Shown here: piece after piece, positions 26,248 to 36,055 of the stretch
How the letters are laid out: every line of letters starts with the position of its first letter
Position numbering within the stretch: position 1 is the first letter of the stretch
Assembly (NCBI RefSeq): GCF_029239295.1
Contig: NZ_JAQZBC010000013.1
Span: 1 to 64,000 of the forward strand
Direction: 5' to 3'
From: Sphingomonas sp.
GTDB taxonomy: Bacteria > Pseudomonadota > Alphaproteobacteria > Sphingomonadales > Sphingomonadaceae
DNA length: 64,000 bases
Program-made: the position numbers and the translations under genes
The notes under the pieces: generated by a model
What the model saw: the letters and a program-made list of their open reading frames with translations, nothing else
Databases searched by the model: none
Told to the model about the DNA's origin: nothing

Positions 26248-29034
26248 TTGACCGACGAGACCGTCCTCGCCGACCCATCGGACATCGCTCCGATCTCCAT
26301 CGTCGAGGAAATGAAGACCAGCTACCTCGATTACGCGATGAGCGTGATCGTGGCACGCGCGCTCCCCGACGTTCGCGACGGGTTGAAGCCGGTGCACCGG
26401 CGCATCCTCTATTCGGCGAACGAAAGCGGCTTCACCTACAACCGCCCGTACCGAAAGTCGGCCCGCATCGTCGGTGACGTGATCGGTAAATATCACCCGC
26501 ACGGCGATACCGCGATCTATGACGCCTTGGCCCGCATGACGCAGGACTGGTCGATGCGCGCGCCGCTGATCGACGGCCAGGGCAACTTCGGCTCGATGGA
26601 TCCCGATCCGCCCGCCGCGATGCGTTACACGGAGGCGCGCCTGTCGCGCGTCGCCGATTACCTGCTCGACGATCTCGACAAGGACACGGTCGATTTTCAG
26701 CCGAACTATGACGGCTCGGAAAGCGAACCTCAGGTCCTCCCCGCGCGCTTCCCCAACCTGCTGGTCAACGGCGCCGGCGGCATCGCGGTCGGCATGGCGA
26801 CCAACATTCCGCCGCACAATCTGGGCGAAGTCGTCGACGCCTGCCTCGCCTATCTCGATCGCGCGATCAGCGGCGGGGAGCCACTGACGACCGAAGAACT
26901 GATGGAGATCGTGCCCGGGCCGGACTTCCCGACCGGCGCCGTGATCCTCGGCCGTGCGGGCGCACGCAGCGCCTATGAGACGGGCCGCGGCTCGATCATC
27001 GTGCGCTCGCGCTATGTGATCGAGGAAGGGCGCGGCGAGCGTCGCTCGATCGTCCTCACCGAAATCCCGTACCAGCAGGGCAAGAATGCGCTGGTGGAGA
27101 AGATTGCCGAAGCCGCGAAGGACAAGCGGATCGAGGGGATCGGCGACGTCCGCGACGAATCGAACCGCGAGGGCGTTCGCGTCGTCATCGAGCTGAAGCG
27201 CGATGCCACGCCGGAAGTGGTGCTGAACCAGCTGTGGCGTCACACGCCGGCGCAGGGCAGCTTCCCCGCCAACATGCTCGCGATCCGCGGTGGCCGGCCG
27301 GAGATGCTGCCGCTGCGCGAAATCATCGCCGCCTTCATCCAGTTTCGCGAGCAGGTCATCACCCGCCGCTCGAAGTTCGAACTGGCGAAGGCGCGTGACC
27401 GCGCGCACATCTTGCTCGGCCTCGTCATCGCCGTGACGAACCTGGACGAGGTCGTCCGGATGATCCGCGGTTCGTCCTCGCCGGCCGAAGCACGCGCTGC
27501 CCTGATGGCGCGCGACTGGCCGATCGCGGAGATCGCCGGCTACATCAAGCTGGTCGAAGCGGTCGAAACCGAGATCACTGGCGACACCTATCGCCTGTCG
27601 GAAATCCAGGTTCGCGCCATCCTCGACCTGCGCCTCCACCGCTTGACGGCACTGGGCCGTGACGAGATCGGCGACGAGCTAAAGACGCTGGCCGGTTCGA
27701 TCGCGGAGCTGCTCGCGATCCTTGCCGACCGCGTGAAACTGTATGCGGTAATGCGCGAGGAACTGACCGAGGTTCGCGCGCTCTTCGCCACCCCGCGCCG
27801 GACCGAAATCGCCGCTGCCGCCGACGGCATCGATGACGAGGATCTGATCGAGCGCGAGGACATGGTCGTCACCGTGACCATGCAGGGCTACATCAAGCGC
27901 ACGCCGCTGGAGGCGTTCCGCGCCCAGGCGCGCGGCGGCAAGGGCCGCAGCGGCATGGCGACCAAGGACGAGGACGCCGTCACCAGCCTGTTCGTCACCT
28001 CGACGCACACGCCGGTGCTGTTCTTCTCCACGCTCGGCCGGGTCTATCGCATGAAGGTGTGGCGCCTGCCGGAAGGCAGCGCGAACACCCGTGGCCGTCC
28101 GATGATCAACCTCTTGCCGCTTCAGCCGGGCGAGACGATTTCCACCGTCCTGCCGCTGCCGGAGGACGAATCGGAATGGGGCAAGCTCCACGTCATGTTC
28201 GCGACCGCACGCGGCAGCGTGCGCCGCAACGCGATGGACGCCTTCACCAACGTGCCCTCGAACGGCAAGATCGCGATGAAGTTCGAAGGCGACGATGTCG
28301 ACGATCGCCTGATCGGCGTCGCGCTGCTCGAGGAAAATGACGACGTCCTGCTCGCCACGCGCCAGGGCAAGGCGATCCGCTTCCCCGGCAACGACGTGCG
28401 CGAGTTCCAGAGCCGCAACTCGACCGGCGTGCGCGGCATGCGCCTCGCGCCCGGCGATGAGGTGATCTCGCTGTCGATCCTGCACCGTACCGGCGCCACG
28501 CCGGAGGAGCGTGAGGAATATCTCCGCTTTGCCCCGTGGAAGGCGACCGAGCGTGAGGGCGAGCCGCAGATCCCGATGGACCGGTTCGAATTCCTGCGCG
28601 CGCACGAACAGTTCATCCTCACCGTCTGCGCCAACGGCTATGGCAAGCTGTCCTCGGCGTTCGAATACCGCCGCACCGGCCGCGGTGGTCAGGGCATCAC
28701 CAACATCGACAATATCGGCCGCAACGGCCCGGTCGTCGCCAGCTTCCCGGCGAGCAAGAACGACCAGCTGATGCTCGTCACCGATCAGGCCAAGCTGATC
28801 CGCATGCCGCTCGCGAGCCTGCGCGTCATCGGCCGCAACTCGGCCGGCGTGCGCCTCTTCAACGTCAGCGACGACGAACATGTCGTCGGCTGCGCACGGA
28901 TCGACGAGGAGCCAGAGCCCGAGAACGCCGCCGAGGAAGCGGTCGCCGCGGAACTCTCGCCCCCTGAAATCGCTCCAGACACGGGCGCGACGATCGGCGA
29001 TGATGCCGCCGCCGGCCCGGAGGATGGCCAGTGA
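26248..29034 (+). CDS. gyrA: DNA gyrase subunit A
   Basis: A 928-aa type II topoisomerase subunit that breaks and rejoins DNA during negative supercoiling. The N-terminus aligns well with known GyrA ([24 protein letters not shown]), so the TTG at 26248 is accepted as start. The catalytic tyrosine is Tyr127 in MRYTEARL. In the quinolone region, [10 protein letters not shown] carries Thr88 where E. coli has Ser83, and Asp92 where it has Asp87. The GyrA box ([10 protein letters not shown]) and six beta-pinwheel repeats follow; the acidic C-tail is long. gyrA and the DUF952 gene overlap by 4 nt. Confidence 0.97.
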   Translation: MTDETVLADPSDIAPISIVEEMKTSYLDYAMSVIVARALPDVRDGLKPVHRRILYSANESGFTYNRPYRKSARIVGDVIGKYHPHGDTAIYDALARMTQDWSMRAPLIDGQGNFGSMDPDPPAAMRYTEARLSRVADYLLDDLDKDTVDFQPNYDGSESEPQVLPARFPNLLVNGAGGIAVGMATNIPPHNLGEVVDACLAYLDRAISGGEPLTTEELMEIVPGPDFPTGAVILGRAGARSAYETGRGSIIVRSRYVIEEGRGERRSIVLTEIPYQQGKNALVEKIAEAAKDKRIEGIGDVRDESNREGVRVVIELKRDATPEVVLNQLWRHTPAQGSFPANMLAIRGGRPEMLPLREIIAAFIQFREQVITRRSKFELAKARDRAHILLGLVIAVTNLDEVVRMIRGSSSPAEARAALMARDWPIAEIAGYIKLVEAVETEITGDTYRLSEIQVRAILDLRLHRLTALGRDEIGDELKTLAGSIAELLAILADRVKLYAVMREELTEVRALFATPRRTEIAAAADGIDDEDLIEREDMVVTVTMQGYIKRTPLEAFRAQARGGKGRSGMATKDEDAVTSLFVTSTHTPVLFFSTLGRVYRMKVWRLPEGSANTRGRPMINLLPLQPGETISTVLPLPEDESEWGKLHVMFATARGSVRRNAMDAFTNVPSNGKIAMKFEGDDVDDRLIGVALLEENDDVLLATRQGKAIRFPGNDVREFQSRNSTGVRGMRLAPGDEVISLSILHRTGATPEEREEYLRFAPWKATEREGEPQIPMDRFEFLRAHEQFILTVCANGYGKLSSAFEYRRTGRGGQGITNIDNIGRNGPVVASFPASKNDQLMLVTDQAKLIRMPLASLRVIGRNSAGVRLFNVSDDEHVVGCARIDEEPEPENAAEEAVAAELSPPEIAPDTGATIGDDAAAGPEDGQ

Positions 29035-29396
29035 CAGAACCGACGGCAGCTCAAGTGACCACCGCGTACAAGGTGCTGACTGCCGAACAGATGGCGGCGC
29101 TGGAGCACGAAGGCTCCTTCGCCGGCGCGCCGGTGGATGTGGCCGACGGCTACATCCACCTGTCCACCGCCGCCCAGCTGACCGAAACGGTCGACAAGCA
29201 TTTCGCCGGTCAGCACGATCTGCACGTCGCGGCGGTCGATCTGGAGGCGCTCGGCGACAAGATCCGTTGGGAGGAAAGCCGCGGCGGGCAGCTGTTCCCG
29301 CACCTGTACGGTCCGATGACGCTCGACACGGTCGTCGCCTACAGCCCGATGGAGCGTGAACCCGACGGCACGGTGCGACTGCCCGTCACTGGCTGA
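29031..29396 (+). CDS. DUF952 domain protein
   Basis: A 121-aa protein with the DUF952 pattern: YKVLTAEQMAALEHEGSF, VADGYIHLSTAAQLTETVDKHFAG, and LFPHLYGPMTLDTVV. Its structure resembles ADP-ribosyltransferase-like or glutathione-related folds in the family, but no activity is established. It overlaps the gyrA stop (GTGA), which ties its translation to gyrA. Confidence 0.85.
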   Translation: MTEPTAAQVTTAYKVLTAEQMAALEHEGSFAGAPVDVADGYIHLSTAAQLTETVDKHFAGQHDLHVAAVDLEALGDKIRWEESRGGQLFPHLYGPMTLDTVVAYSPMEREPDGTVRLPVTG

Positions 29397-29435
29397 CGCT
29401 TCTCGGCGGACGCAGGCCGCCGCCAGCCGCCCGCG

Positions 29436-29867
29436 TCAGGCGTACAGGTCCACCACCGGCTCGCCCCCGCCCTCTTCCTGCAGCAGGAGCGTGCGGTGGC
29501 AATGGCAGGGATCCCGCTCGTAACACAGCAGCGCGCTCGGCTTCTCCGCCGCCAGCGTCCGCATCACCGCAGCCGCCGCCTGCGCCTCGGGCAGCGCCAG
29601 CTGATGGTCATAGACCTCGCGCAGCGTCGCCACATCGCCCTTCTTGGCCGCATCGCGCCCCCGCTTGGGCGTGCCCAGCGGCTTCAGATGGACATAGTCG
29701 ATCCCGGCCTCGCGCAGTGATGCCGCCAGCGTCGATTTGGAGAAGCCCGGCCGGCGCGACAGCGGCAGCGCGCGGACATCGATCACGCGCTCAACGCCGG
29801 CCTTTTGCAAGGCGCCGATGAACTCGTCCATGGTCACGCCTTCGTAACCGATGGTGAAGATGGTCAT
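29436..29867 (-). CDS. DUF488 family protein
   Basis: A 143-aa protein of the DUF488 family, recognised by TIGYEGVTMDEFI, RVIDVRALPLSRRPGFSK, YVHLKPLGTP and the Cys/His-rich end LLCYERDPCHCHRTLL. The family may bind metal or nucleic acid; no reaction is known. It starts at ATG 29867, downstream of and on the same strand as the NTF2-like gene, and is convergent with DUF952. Confidence 0.88.
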   Translation of the reverse strand: MTIFTIGYEGVTMDEFIGALQKAGVERVIDVRALPLSRRPGFSKSTLAASLREAGIDYVHLKPLGTPKRGRDAAKKGDVATLREVYDHQLALPEAQAAAAVMRTLAAEKPSALLCYERDPCHCHRTLLLQEEGGGEPVVDLYA

Positions 29868-29898
29868 GCGCGCTCCCCTGGCGAGGTCGCGGCGCCGC

Positions 29899-30318
29899 TC
29901 AGGAACTGTGGTCGGCGATGATCCGCCAGCCTTCCTTGCGCCGTTCGAACAACAGGGTGGTCAGCCCGCTCTGAGCGGTGCCGCTCGCCGGGGTCAGCGT
30001 CCATCGCGCCACCAGCAGCATATGGACGTTGCTGATCGTCCGCCACGCTGCGGGCTGGAAAGACAGCCGCCCGCGTGCATTGCCACCCTCGGCAAAGCTG
30101 CCGGCATAGCGCTTAGCGATCGCGGCCTTGCCTCGCACCAGCTCCTTGCCGGAGGAATAGACGGCATCGTCTGCATAGACCGCCATGAACCGATCGAGCG
30201 AACCGGTGTTCCACCCCGCGGCGCTGGCGGCCAGCTCGGCTTCGATCGCTGCCTGCGGACTGACGACCGCCGCGGCGGCAACAGCCGCCTGCGTCATGGC
30301 GATGGCAATCATGGTCAT
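29899..30318 (-). CDS. Exported NTF2-like (SnoaL/DUF4440) protein
   Basis: A 139-aa protein with a short signal peptide (MTMIAIAM to VVSPQ). The NTF2-like fold is shown by IEAELAASAAGWNTGSLDRFMAVYADDAVYSSGKELVRGKAAI and the ending KEGWRIIADHSS, typical of DUF4440. ATG 30318 overlaps the EAL gene stop by 4 nt (ATGA). The ligand or enzymatic role is unknown; such proteins often bind small hydrophobic molecules. Confidence 0.8.
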   Translation of the reverse strand: MTMIAIAMTQAAVAAAAVVSPQAAIEAELAASAAGWNTGSLDRFMAVYADDAVYSSGKELVRGKAAIAKRYAGSFAEGGNARGRLSFQPAAWRTISNVHMLLVARWTLTPASGTAQSGLTTLLFERRKEGWRIIADHSS

Positions 30319-31946
30319 GTGTCCTCCCCCTCGACCAGTTGGGCGAGGGTCCGTTCGTCGACTGGTCCCGCGCGCAGGAAGCCCTGATAGAGATCGCATC
30401 CTTCCGCGGCGAGCAGATCTCGTTCGGCGGCGCTCTCCACCCCTTCGGCGATGGTGTGCAGGCCCAGCCCCGCCGCGATCGCGATCACGCCGCGCACGAC
30501 CACGCGGGCACGCGGACCGCCCATGATGTCCTGCGTGATGCTGCGGTCGATCTTCAGGTAATCCAGCGGCAGCGCCTTCAGATAGGCAAGGCTCGAATAG
30601 CCGGTACCGAAATCATCGATCGCGACCCGTACGCCCGCATCGCGAAGCTGCTGCAACCGCTCGGCCGCGACCGGCAGGTCGGTGACCATGCCGCTTTCGG
30701 TCACTTCCGCCGTTACCCGGTCTGGCGCGATGTCGGCGCGGGCTATCATCGCCAGGAAATGGTCGGCGAAATCGGTGCGGGCGAGATCGGTGGCGGTGAC
30801 GTTCACCGCGACGCGCAACTCCGCCAGCGCCCCGCGCCACGCCCCCGCCCGGCGCAGCGCCAGCGACTGAATATGCTCGGACAAGGCGAGGCCCAGCCCG
30901 GCGCGGGCCGCTGCGGCAAACAAGGTGCTCGCCCCCAGCACGCTGTGCCGCGGATGCTCCCACCTGGCCAGCGCCTCCACCCCGACAATCCGGTCACTGG
31001 CCAGTGCCACCTGCGGCTGGAACAGGATGTCGATCTCGCCCCGGTCCATTGCGCGATGAAGATCGGCGGCCAGGTCGATCCCGTCGCCCGCCAGCGGCTC
31101 AGCCGCGGTCCGCACCGCGGCTCCCTCCCCCGTCGATGCCAGCATCAGCGCGTCGCGCGCCCGGCGCACCAGCGACTCCGCCGCCTCACCTCCGCTACGA
31201 TGCGCCAGTCCGATGCGCGCGCCGACGCTGGCCTCCTCGCGGCCGAGCGAGAAACGCTGCCCCAGCGCGATCTCCATCGCCGCGATCCTTGCAGATGCCT
31301 CGGCATTGTCACCGCGCAGCGCGACGATGAACCCGGCGCCATTGTCGCGCTCCATCACTGCCGTCTCAGGCAGCGTTCGCGCCAGCCGCGCCCCTGCCTG
31401 GTGCAGCAAGCTGTCACCAGCGCTGCGGCCATAAGCGACGTTCACCGTATCGAAGCGAGAAATGGATATTACCGCCACCGCTGCCGGTTCGTCGGGCGGC
31501 AGCGCCTCGACGAACCGCTCAACCCCGCCCTCGCTCGCTTCGCCCGCACGGCGAAATCGTCCGGTGCCACGCAGGCGACGGGCGTAGCGCGCCGCAAACC
31601 GCAAGGTTACGGCGAGTGAGGGGCTGTCGGCACTGGCAAGGCAGACGTGGGTTGCCCCTGCATCAAAGGCGTCGGCGGCGTCCTCCTCGTGCGCTAGCAG
31701 GACGACCAGAGCCGCCCGCGCGCGTGCCGCGATCAACCCCTCCGCGGCGACGGCTTTCGGGCCAGCAGCAGCATCGATCAGGCGGACGTCGGCGGTATCG
31801 CCGCCTGTCTGCCATCCCATGGATCGGACAAGATCTGTCAGCGGCTCGCAACCACTGCCCAGCGCCACTTCGGCTATATCGCTCGCATTCGTGCTCACCA
31901 TTGCGGCCGTATGGGTCGCCACGCGTTGCAGCAACCATGGACGCAC
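30315..31946 (-). CDS. c-di-GMP phosphodiesterase with degenerate GGDEF and intact EAL domain
   Basis: A 543-aa cytoplasmic protein. Residues about 20-115 look like a receiver-type alpha/beta domain without a clear phosphorylation site. The GGDEF-like domain (about 145-275) is inactive: the signature reads NGAGF (202-206). The EAL domain (about 295-535) has EALARW (324-329), DDFGTGYSSL, LKIDRS and AEGVE, so hydrolysis of c-di-GMP to pGpG is likely. GTG 31946 gives the full frame; ATG 31901 is another possible start. Its stop overlaps the NTF2-like start. Divergent from moaA. Confidence 0.87.
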   Translation of the reverse strand: MRPWLLQRVATHTAAMVSTNASDIAEVALGSGCEPLTDLVRSMGWQTGGDTADVRLIDAAAGPKAVAAEGLIAARARAALVVLLAHEEDAADAFDAGATHVCLASADSPSLAVTLRFAARYARRLRGTGRFRRAGEASEGGVERFVEALPPDEPAAVAVISISRFDTVNVAYGRSAGDSLLHQAGARLARTLPETAVMERDNGAGFIVALRGDNAEASARIAAMEIALGQRFSLGREEASVGARIGLAHRSGGEAAESLVRRARDALMLASTGEGAAVRTAAEPLAGDGIDLAADLHRAMDRGEIDILFQPQVALASDRIVGVEALARWEHPRHSVLGASTLFAAAARAGLGLALSEHIQSLALRRAGAWRGALAELRVAVNVTATDLARTDFADHFLAMIARADIAPDRVTAEVTESGMVTDLPVAAERLQQLRDAGVRVAIDDFGTGYSSLAYLKALPLDYLKIDRSITQDIMGGPRARVVVRGVIAIAAGLGLHTIAEGVESAAERDLLAAEGCDLYQGFLRAGPVDERTLAQLVEGEDT

Positions 31947-31984
31947 CCTTGTTCCGCCGCCCCACAGGGCTTAGCTGTTCCGAT

Positions 31985-32992
31985 ATGGGAGAGATGCCGG
32001 CCGAACCCGCACTGATCGACGGCTTTGGCCGATCGATCCAGTACCTGCGCATTTCGGTGACGGATCGCTGCGATCTGCGCTGTCGGTACTGCATGGCGGA
32101 GAAGATGACCTTCCTGCCGCGCAATCGGCTGCTGGCACTCGAGGAAATCGCAATCATCGCCGAACGGTTCATTGCGTTCGGCGTGCGCAAGATCCGCCTC
32201 TCGGGCGGTGAGCCGCTCGTTCGTCGCGACGTGATCGAACTGGCGGAGCGGCTTGGCGGCCATGTCGGCGGCGGTCTCGACGAACTCACCATGACGACCA
32301 ATGCGACCCGGCTCGCCGATCATGCCGAGGCGCTCGTCGCTGCCGGCATGCGCCGCGTGAACGTCAGCCTCGACAGCCGCGACCCTGCGCTGTTCCGGCA
32401 TATCACCCGCCATGGCGACGTAGCGCAGGTGCTAGACGGCATCGCAGCCGGCCAGAAGGCTGGACTGGCAATCAAGATCAACATGGTCGCGCTGAAGGGC
32501 CTGAACGAGCATGAGATCGCGCCAATGCTCGAATGGTGCATGGCGGAGGGCCACGACCTCACCCTCATCGAAACCATGCCGCTGGGCGCGATCGATGAGG
32601 ATCGCACAGACCGGTTCCTGCCGCTGACCGCTGTCTTCGATCAACTGTCGGATCGTTTTTCGCTCTCGCGTGACGCCCACAGCACGGGCGGCCCCGCGCG
32701 TTATTGGCAGGTCAATGGCACCGCAACTCGGCTGGGGCTGATCTCGCCGCTCACCGCTAATTTCTGCGAAGGCTGCAACCGTGTGCGGTTGACGACGGAG
32801 GGCCGGCTGTATTCATGCCTAGGTCATGAGGATCAGGTGGATCTCAAGGAAGCGCTACGCAGCGGCGGCGTTGAGGCGCTGGACGCGGCTATCCGGCGCG
32901 GCATCGCGGCGAAACCCGCGCGGCATGATTTCCGCATCGAACGCGGCGCTGCCCCTGCCGTGTCGCGTCATATGAGCGTGACCGGCGGATGA
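31985..32992 (+). CDS. moaA: GTP 3',8-cyclase MoaA (molybdopterin synthesis)
   Basis: A radical-SAM enzyme of about 335 aa that starts molybdenum-cofactor synthesis by converting GTP into cyclic pyranopterin precursor. The SAM cluster Cys29, Cys33 and Cys36 lie in CDLRCRYC; the second cluster uses CEGCNRVRLTTEGRLYSC. The C-terminus ends in the expected GG. ATG 31985 is used, although ATG 31994 is possible and the frame runs much further upstream. It overlaps the NAD kinase by 4 nt. No other Moco genes are in the window. Confidence 0.93.
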   Translation: MGEMPAEPALIDGFGRSIQYLRISVTDRCDLRCRYCMAEKMTFLPRNRLLALEEIAIIAERFIAFGVRKIRLSGGEPLVRRDVIELAERLGGHVGGGLDELTMTTNATRLADHAEALVAAGMRRVNVSLDSRDPALFRHITRHGDVAQVLDGIAAGQKAGLAIKINMVALKGLNEHEIAPMLEWCMAEGHDLTLIETMPLGAIDEDRTDRFLPLTAVFDQLSDRFSLSRDAHSTGGPARYWQVNGTATRLGLISPLTANFCEGCNRVRLTTEGRLYSCLGHEDQVDLKEALRSGGVEALDAAIRRGIAAKPARHDFRIERGAAPAVSRHMSVTGG

Positions 32993-33768
32993 CGCTTTAT
33001 CCTCGGCGGGCCTTGCTCGCCTCGCCGACCGCCACCGCACAGGCGGCGCGTGCGGCGCTCGCCGACGCATGGGATTGGTGCCATATCGACGAGGCCGATC
33101 TGGTGATCGCGCTCGGCGGCGACGGCTACATGCTCCAGGTGCTCCATTTGCTGCTCGACGCGCGGCGGTCCGACGTCCCCGTGTTCGGGATGAACCTTGG
33201 CACCGTCGGCTTCCTGATGAACGAATGGCGCCAGCACGATCTTGAGGAACGGCTGACCAATGCGCGCGCGGTGAAGGTCACGCCGCTGCTGATGACCGCC
33301 ACCGGCGCCGATGGCCGCATCCATACCGTTCCCGCAATTAACGAAGTGTCGCTGCTGCGCGAAACGCGCCAGACCGCGAAGCTCGAGGTGTCGGTCAACG
33401 ACCGCGTCGTGCTAGAGGAACTGGCTTGCGACGGCATCCTCGTCGCGACGCCCGCCGGGTCGACCGCCTACAATCTGTCGGCGCACGGGCCGATCCTGCC
33501 GCTCGGCTCCGCCCTGATCGCGCTTACCCCGATCAGCGCCTTTCGCCCGCGTCGCTGGCGCGGTGCGATCCTCCCGGACAAGACCCGGATCAAGCTGCGC
33601 GTGCTCGATCAGAACAAGCGGCCCGTCTCCGCGGTGGCAGACCAGCGCGAGATTCGGGAGGTCAGGGAGGTCGACATCGCGATCGATCGCGCGCGGGAGC
33701 TGACGCTGCTGTTCGACCCCGGCCATGCGCTCGACGACCGGATCACGATGGAACAGTTCATTGTCTGA
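32989..33768 (+). CDS. nadK: NAD kinase
   Basis: A 259-aa NAD kinase that phosphorylates NAD to NADP using ATP or polyphosphate. The GGDG motif (43-46) and the NEVSLLR and TPAGSTAYNLSAHGPIL blocks are characteristic. The length fits the short bacterial form. It overlaps moaA (ATGA) and is followed 66 bases later by tRNA-Asn. Confidence 0.95.
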   Translation: MTLYPRRALLASPTATAQAARAALADAWDWCHIDEADLVIALGGDGYMLQVLHLLLDARRSDVPVFGMNLGTVGFLMNEWRQHDLEERLTNARAVKVTPLLMTATGADGRIHTVPAINEVSLLRETRQTAKLEVSVNDRVVLEELACDGILVATPAGSTAYNLSAHGPILPLGSALIALTPISAFRPRRWRGAILPDKTRIKLRVLDQNKRPVSAVADQREIREVREVDIAIDRARELTLLFDPGHALDDRITMEQFIV

Positions 33769-33834
33769 AAGAATCCGCTGATCGGGGGGTTGCAAGCCGC
33801 GAGAATCCGGCTAAAGACGCGCCTCCCGCAGCGT

Positions 33835-33909
33835 TCCCTGATAGCTCAGCGGTAGAGCTCTCGACTGTTAATCGAGCGGCCGTAGGTTCGAATCCTACTC
33901 AGGGAGCCA
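33835..33909 (+). tRNA. tRNA-Asn(GTT)
   Basis: A complete cloverleaf of 75 nt with encoded CCA. The acceptor TCCCTGA pairs with TCAGGGA, the anticodon stem CTCGA/TCGAG encloses the loop CTGTTAA, and the anticodon GTT is at 33867-33869. The T loop reads GGTTCGAATCC. The tRNA marks the left edge of an accessory-looking region. Confidence 0.97.
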
Positions 33910-34057
33910 GCGGGCCGGTTCACGGCGGTCCACCTCGACCCGACCGACGTTGATTTCCCCTACATTCCGGTCATTTCGCTGGTTCATGCCGGTTCAAAGC
34001 GCACCATCCAAGGCCGCGCCGCTCCCGATCGGTCGTGATTGTCATCATTGTCTCTGG

Positions 34058-34424
34058 CTATTCGGCATCGGGAAGGTGCTGGAAAGGCGGGATCATCGGC
34101 AGCTGACCGTCTTGGAAGGGTTGCTGCAGCGTGCCCATAGGGTGCGCCGTAGCCCAACCAAGGCGGCGCCTGACGTCCTCGAGCTGGACCCGGGATCCGG
34201 CAACGTCGCGCACGCGCAGGCTGCGCTTGGCTCCTGGCGTTTTTTTCGACCACGCCTCTCTTGATCAGCTGCGCAATCAGTTCCTTCGCACGGCTATCGC
34301 TGATCGACAGTTCGCGGCTGATTTCAACAGACGTCGGCGCCGTGCCGAAGCGGACGATCGGCTCGATGATGAATGCCAGCACCTGGTCGCGTCGCCGCAA
34401 CGGCGCCGGGAAGTTCGCGCCCAT
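34058..34424 (-). pseudogene. LexA-like winged-helix protein, frameshifted at an A7 run
   Basis: ATG 34424 (behind GAAGGGGGATT) starts a winged-helix domain of the LexA DNA-binding type: LRRRDQVLAFIIEPIVRFG, PTSVEISRELSISDSRAKELIAQL. After VVEK the frame meets seven A residues (plus-strand T at 34240-34246). Reading with six A restores a continuation with RSLRVRDVAG, RRRLGWATAHPMG and a stop at 34058 after PFQHLPDAE. The uncorrected frame gives an unrelated, Arg/Pro-rich tail. This is either a true one-base insertion, a phase-variable tract, or a sequencing error. No LexA peptidase domain is present. Confidence 0.7.
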
Positions 34425-34616
34425 AATCCCCCTTCCGAACCCCCGCTGGGAACATAAGGAGAATCGACCAAGATTGCCGTCCTTCCCGGTGGCGGCGCGC
34501 TTTCCAGGTATGTTGATAGAGTTGGGGCCCGCGCATTGCCGCTCCAGCTTTAGAGGTGCCCCGGCGCATTGATCGACCTTAAGGCAAGCTGCTCTGATCG
34601 CTTATAAACACCTCTG

Positions 34617-34850
34617 ATGCCAAGCTACAGCGTCACCATTATCAACGAACACTTCAGCCAGACGGGCGAGCAAGAAGCGCCTGATGATATTGGGGCATGG
34701 AAGGCCGCGATTGCGAGCGCCATTGATATTGGCAAGGATCAGGTTTCCCACGGCAGTCCGTTCTTCGGGGCCGAGGTGATCGTCGCGGAGGGTAACAGGC
34801 AGGTCGGCCGCTACCTTGTCTCCCTTGGTGCAAGCCCGCTGAAAGAATAG
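34617..34850 (+). CDS. Small DUF6894-like hypothetical protein
   Basis: A 77-aa protein (MPSYSVTIINEHFSQTGEQEAPD, then AWKAAIASAIDIGKDQV and EVIVAEGNRQVGRYLVSL). The beta-alpha-beta layout resembles the small DUF6894-type proteins found in pairs in Rhizobiales and sphingomonads, including the neighbour at 34975. It starts at ATG 34617; no convincing ribosome site was seen. Function unknown. Confidence 0.6.
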   Translation: MPSYSVTIINEHFSQTGEQEAPDDIGAWKAAIASAIDIGKDQVSHGSPFFGAEVIVAEGNRQVGRYLVSLGASPLKE

Positions 34851-34974
34851 AGCCATTGGCGAGCCGCTGGCCGCGGCCGAGACAATCTGATAAAGTCCTG
34901 TATCGCTGACCTTTTTTAGGGCGTTGGCGGCTGAGAGTCTAACGTGCTCCCGCCCCAGGTGCAGGAGCCAGAAT

Positions 34975-35214
34975 ATGGCTCGATATTTCTTTCATATTCG
35001 TGATCACAGCAGCTCGATTCTCGACGAAGAAGGCCGTGAGCTCCCTGATCGGAAAGCAGCGGAGGCGAAAGCCCTGGAGGCTGCTCGCGATACGCTAAGC
35101 CACGACATCAAGAGTGGCTTCATCGACTTGCGTTACCGCATCGAGGTTGAAGACGACGATGGCATCGTCATTCACGTACTTCCGCTGGAGGACGCGTTCG
35201 TGGTCCGCAGATAG
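34975..35214 (+). CDS. DUF6894 family small protein
   Basis: A 79-aa protein beginning MARYFFHIRDHSS, the usual start of the DUF6894 family, followed by LDEEGRELPDRKAAEAKALEAA and VEDDDGIVIHVLPLEDAF. ATG 34975 lies behind CAGGAG. Members are common as multiple paralogs in soil alphaproteobacteria, with no known function. It is 0.1 kb downstream of a related small gene and convergent with the Crp/Fnr regulator. Confidence 0.78.
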   Translation: MARYFFHIRDHSSSILDEEGRELPDRKAAEAKALEAARDTLSHDIKSGFIDLRYRIEVEDDDGIVIHVLPLEDAFVVRR

Positions 35215-35263
35215 ATGCGTGGGATACGCAGCAGGATCTGTGCGCGGGCTCGCGTGAGGCGCT

Positions 35264-36055
35264 CTATGCTGGTCCAGCGGAGATGAAGAGGGCATCAAGA
35301 GGCGAATCGAAGCGCGGCGAAACCTGATCGAGGTGCAGGTACAGCGGATTGAAGTCACCGACGCGCCGTAGCTTCTGCCAATTCGCAATCGAAATCGAGC
35401 GGCCACTATGCTCGATCAACCCATCTGTGGCGAGCGCCTTGATGGTGCGATTGACGTGAACACTCGTCAGGCCGGTTGCGTCGCCAAGTTGCTCCTGCGT
35501 CATCGGGAGCACGAACTTCTCGCTCGCGGAGATCAACCCCGCTCCGCGCATGCGGACTGCGATCTCGCACAGGATGTGCGCGATCCGCGCCCGCGCGTCC
35601 CTGCGCCCGACATTTAACACCCACTCGCGGAAGACGGATGCATCGATTAGCCCATCGACCCAAAACGCATTGGCCACCGCCGGACGCGTCAGGATCAGAT
35701 CCTGCAGAACGTCGCGCTCGATGTCGGCGACTTCAACCTCGGTCAGCGCCTGCAGGCTGTGATCGGCGATGTTCAGCAACAGGTGCTGAAGATCGAGCAA
35801 TTCGCCCGGAAGGTGGACGGAGACGATCTGGCGCGCGCCTTCAACGGTCAATTTGTGTCGAAATGCCATCCCGGAGATGAGGAGGCTGCACGAGCTTCTG
35901 GGCGGCTCACCTTCACGGATCAGGTATGTATTTGCGTTCAAGCGCCGGCGCACGTGTGGCAGTTCCGCGATAGCAGCACGATCAGCCTCAGACAGAGACG
36001 CCCGGTGCGACATGCGCTCAGCAAAGAACGAAAGATCAGCTGAGGCCGAGGACAT
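35264..36055 (-). CDS. Crp/Fnr-family transcription regulator
   Basis: A 263-aa regulator. The N-terminal cyclic-nucleotide-binding-like beta-roll (about 20-150; YLIREGEPPRSSCSLLISGMAF and VSVHLPGELLDL) has no Fnr-type cysteine cluster. The C-terminal HTH_Crp domain contains LPMTQEQLGDATGLTSVHVNRTIKAL. Similar proteins in sphingomonads are usually single-gene regulators with unknown ligands. It diverges from the small protein at 36373. Confidence 0.88.
   Translation of the reverse strand: MSSASADLSFFAERMSHRASLSEADRAAIAELPHVRRRLNANTYLIREGEPPRSSCSLLISGMAFRHKLTVEGARQIVSVHLPGELLDLQHLLLNIADHSLQALTEVEVADIERDVLQDLILTRPAVANAFWVDGLIDASVFREWVLNVGRRDARARIAHILCEIAVRMRGAGLISASEKFVLPMTQEQLGDATGLTSVHVNRTIKALATDGLIEHSGRSISIANWQKLRRVGDFNPLYLHLDQVSPRFDSPLDALFISAGPA

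Noticed and set aside
26206..27639. Minus-strand frame of 477 codons antisense to gyrA
   Set aside because: gyrA is unmistakable on the plus strand; this is a shadow.
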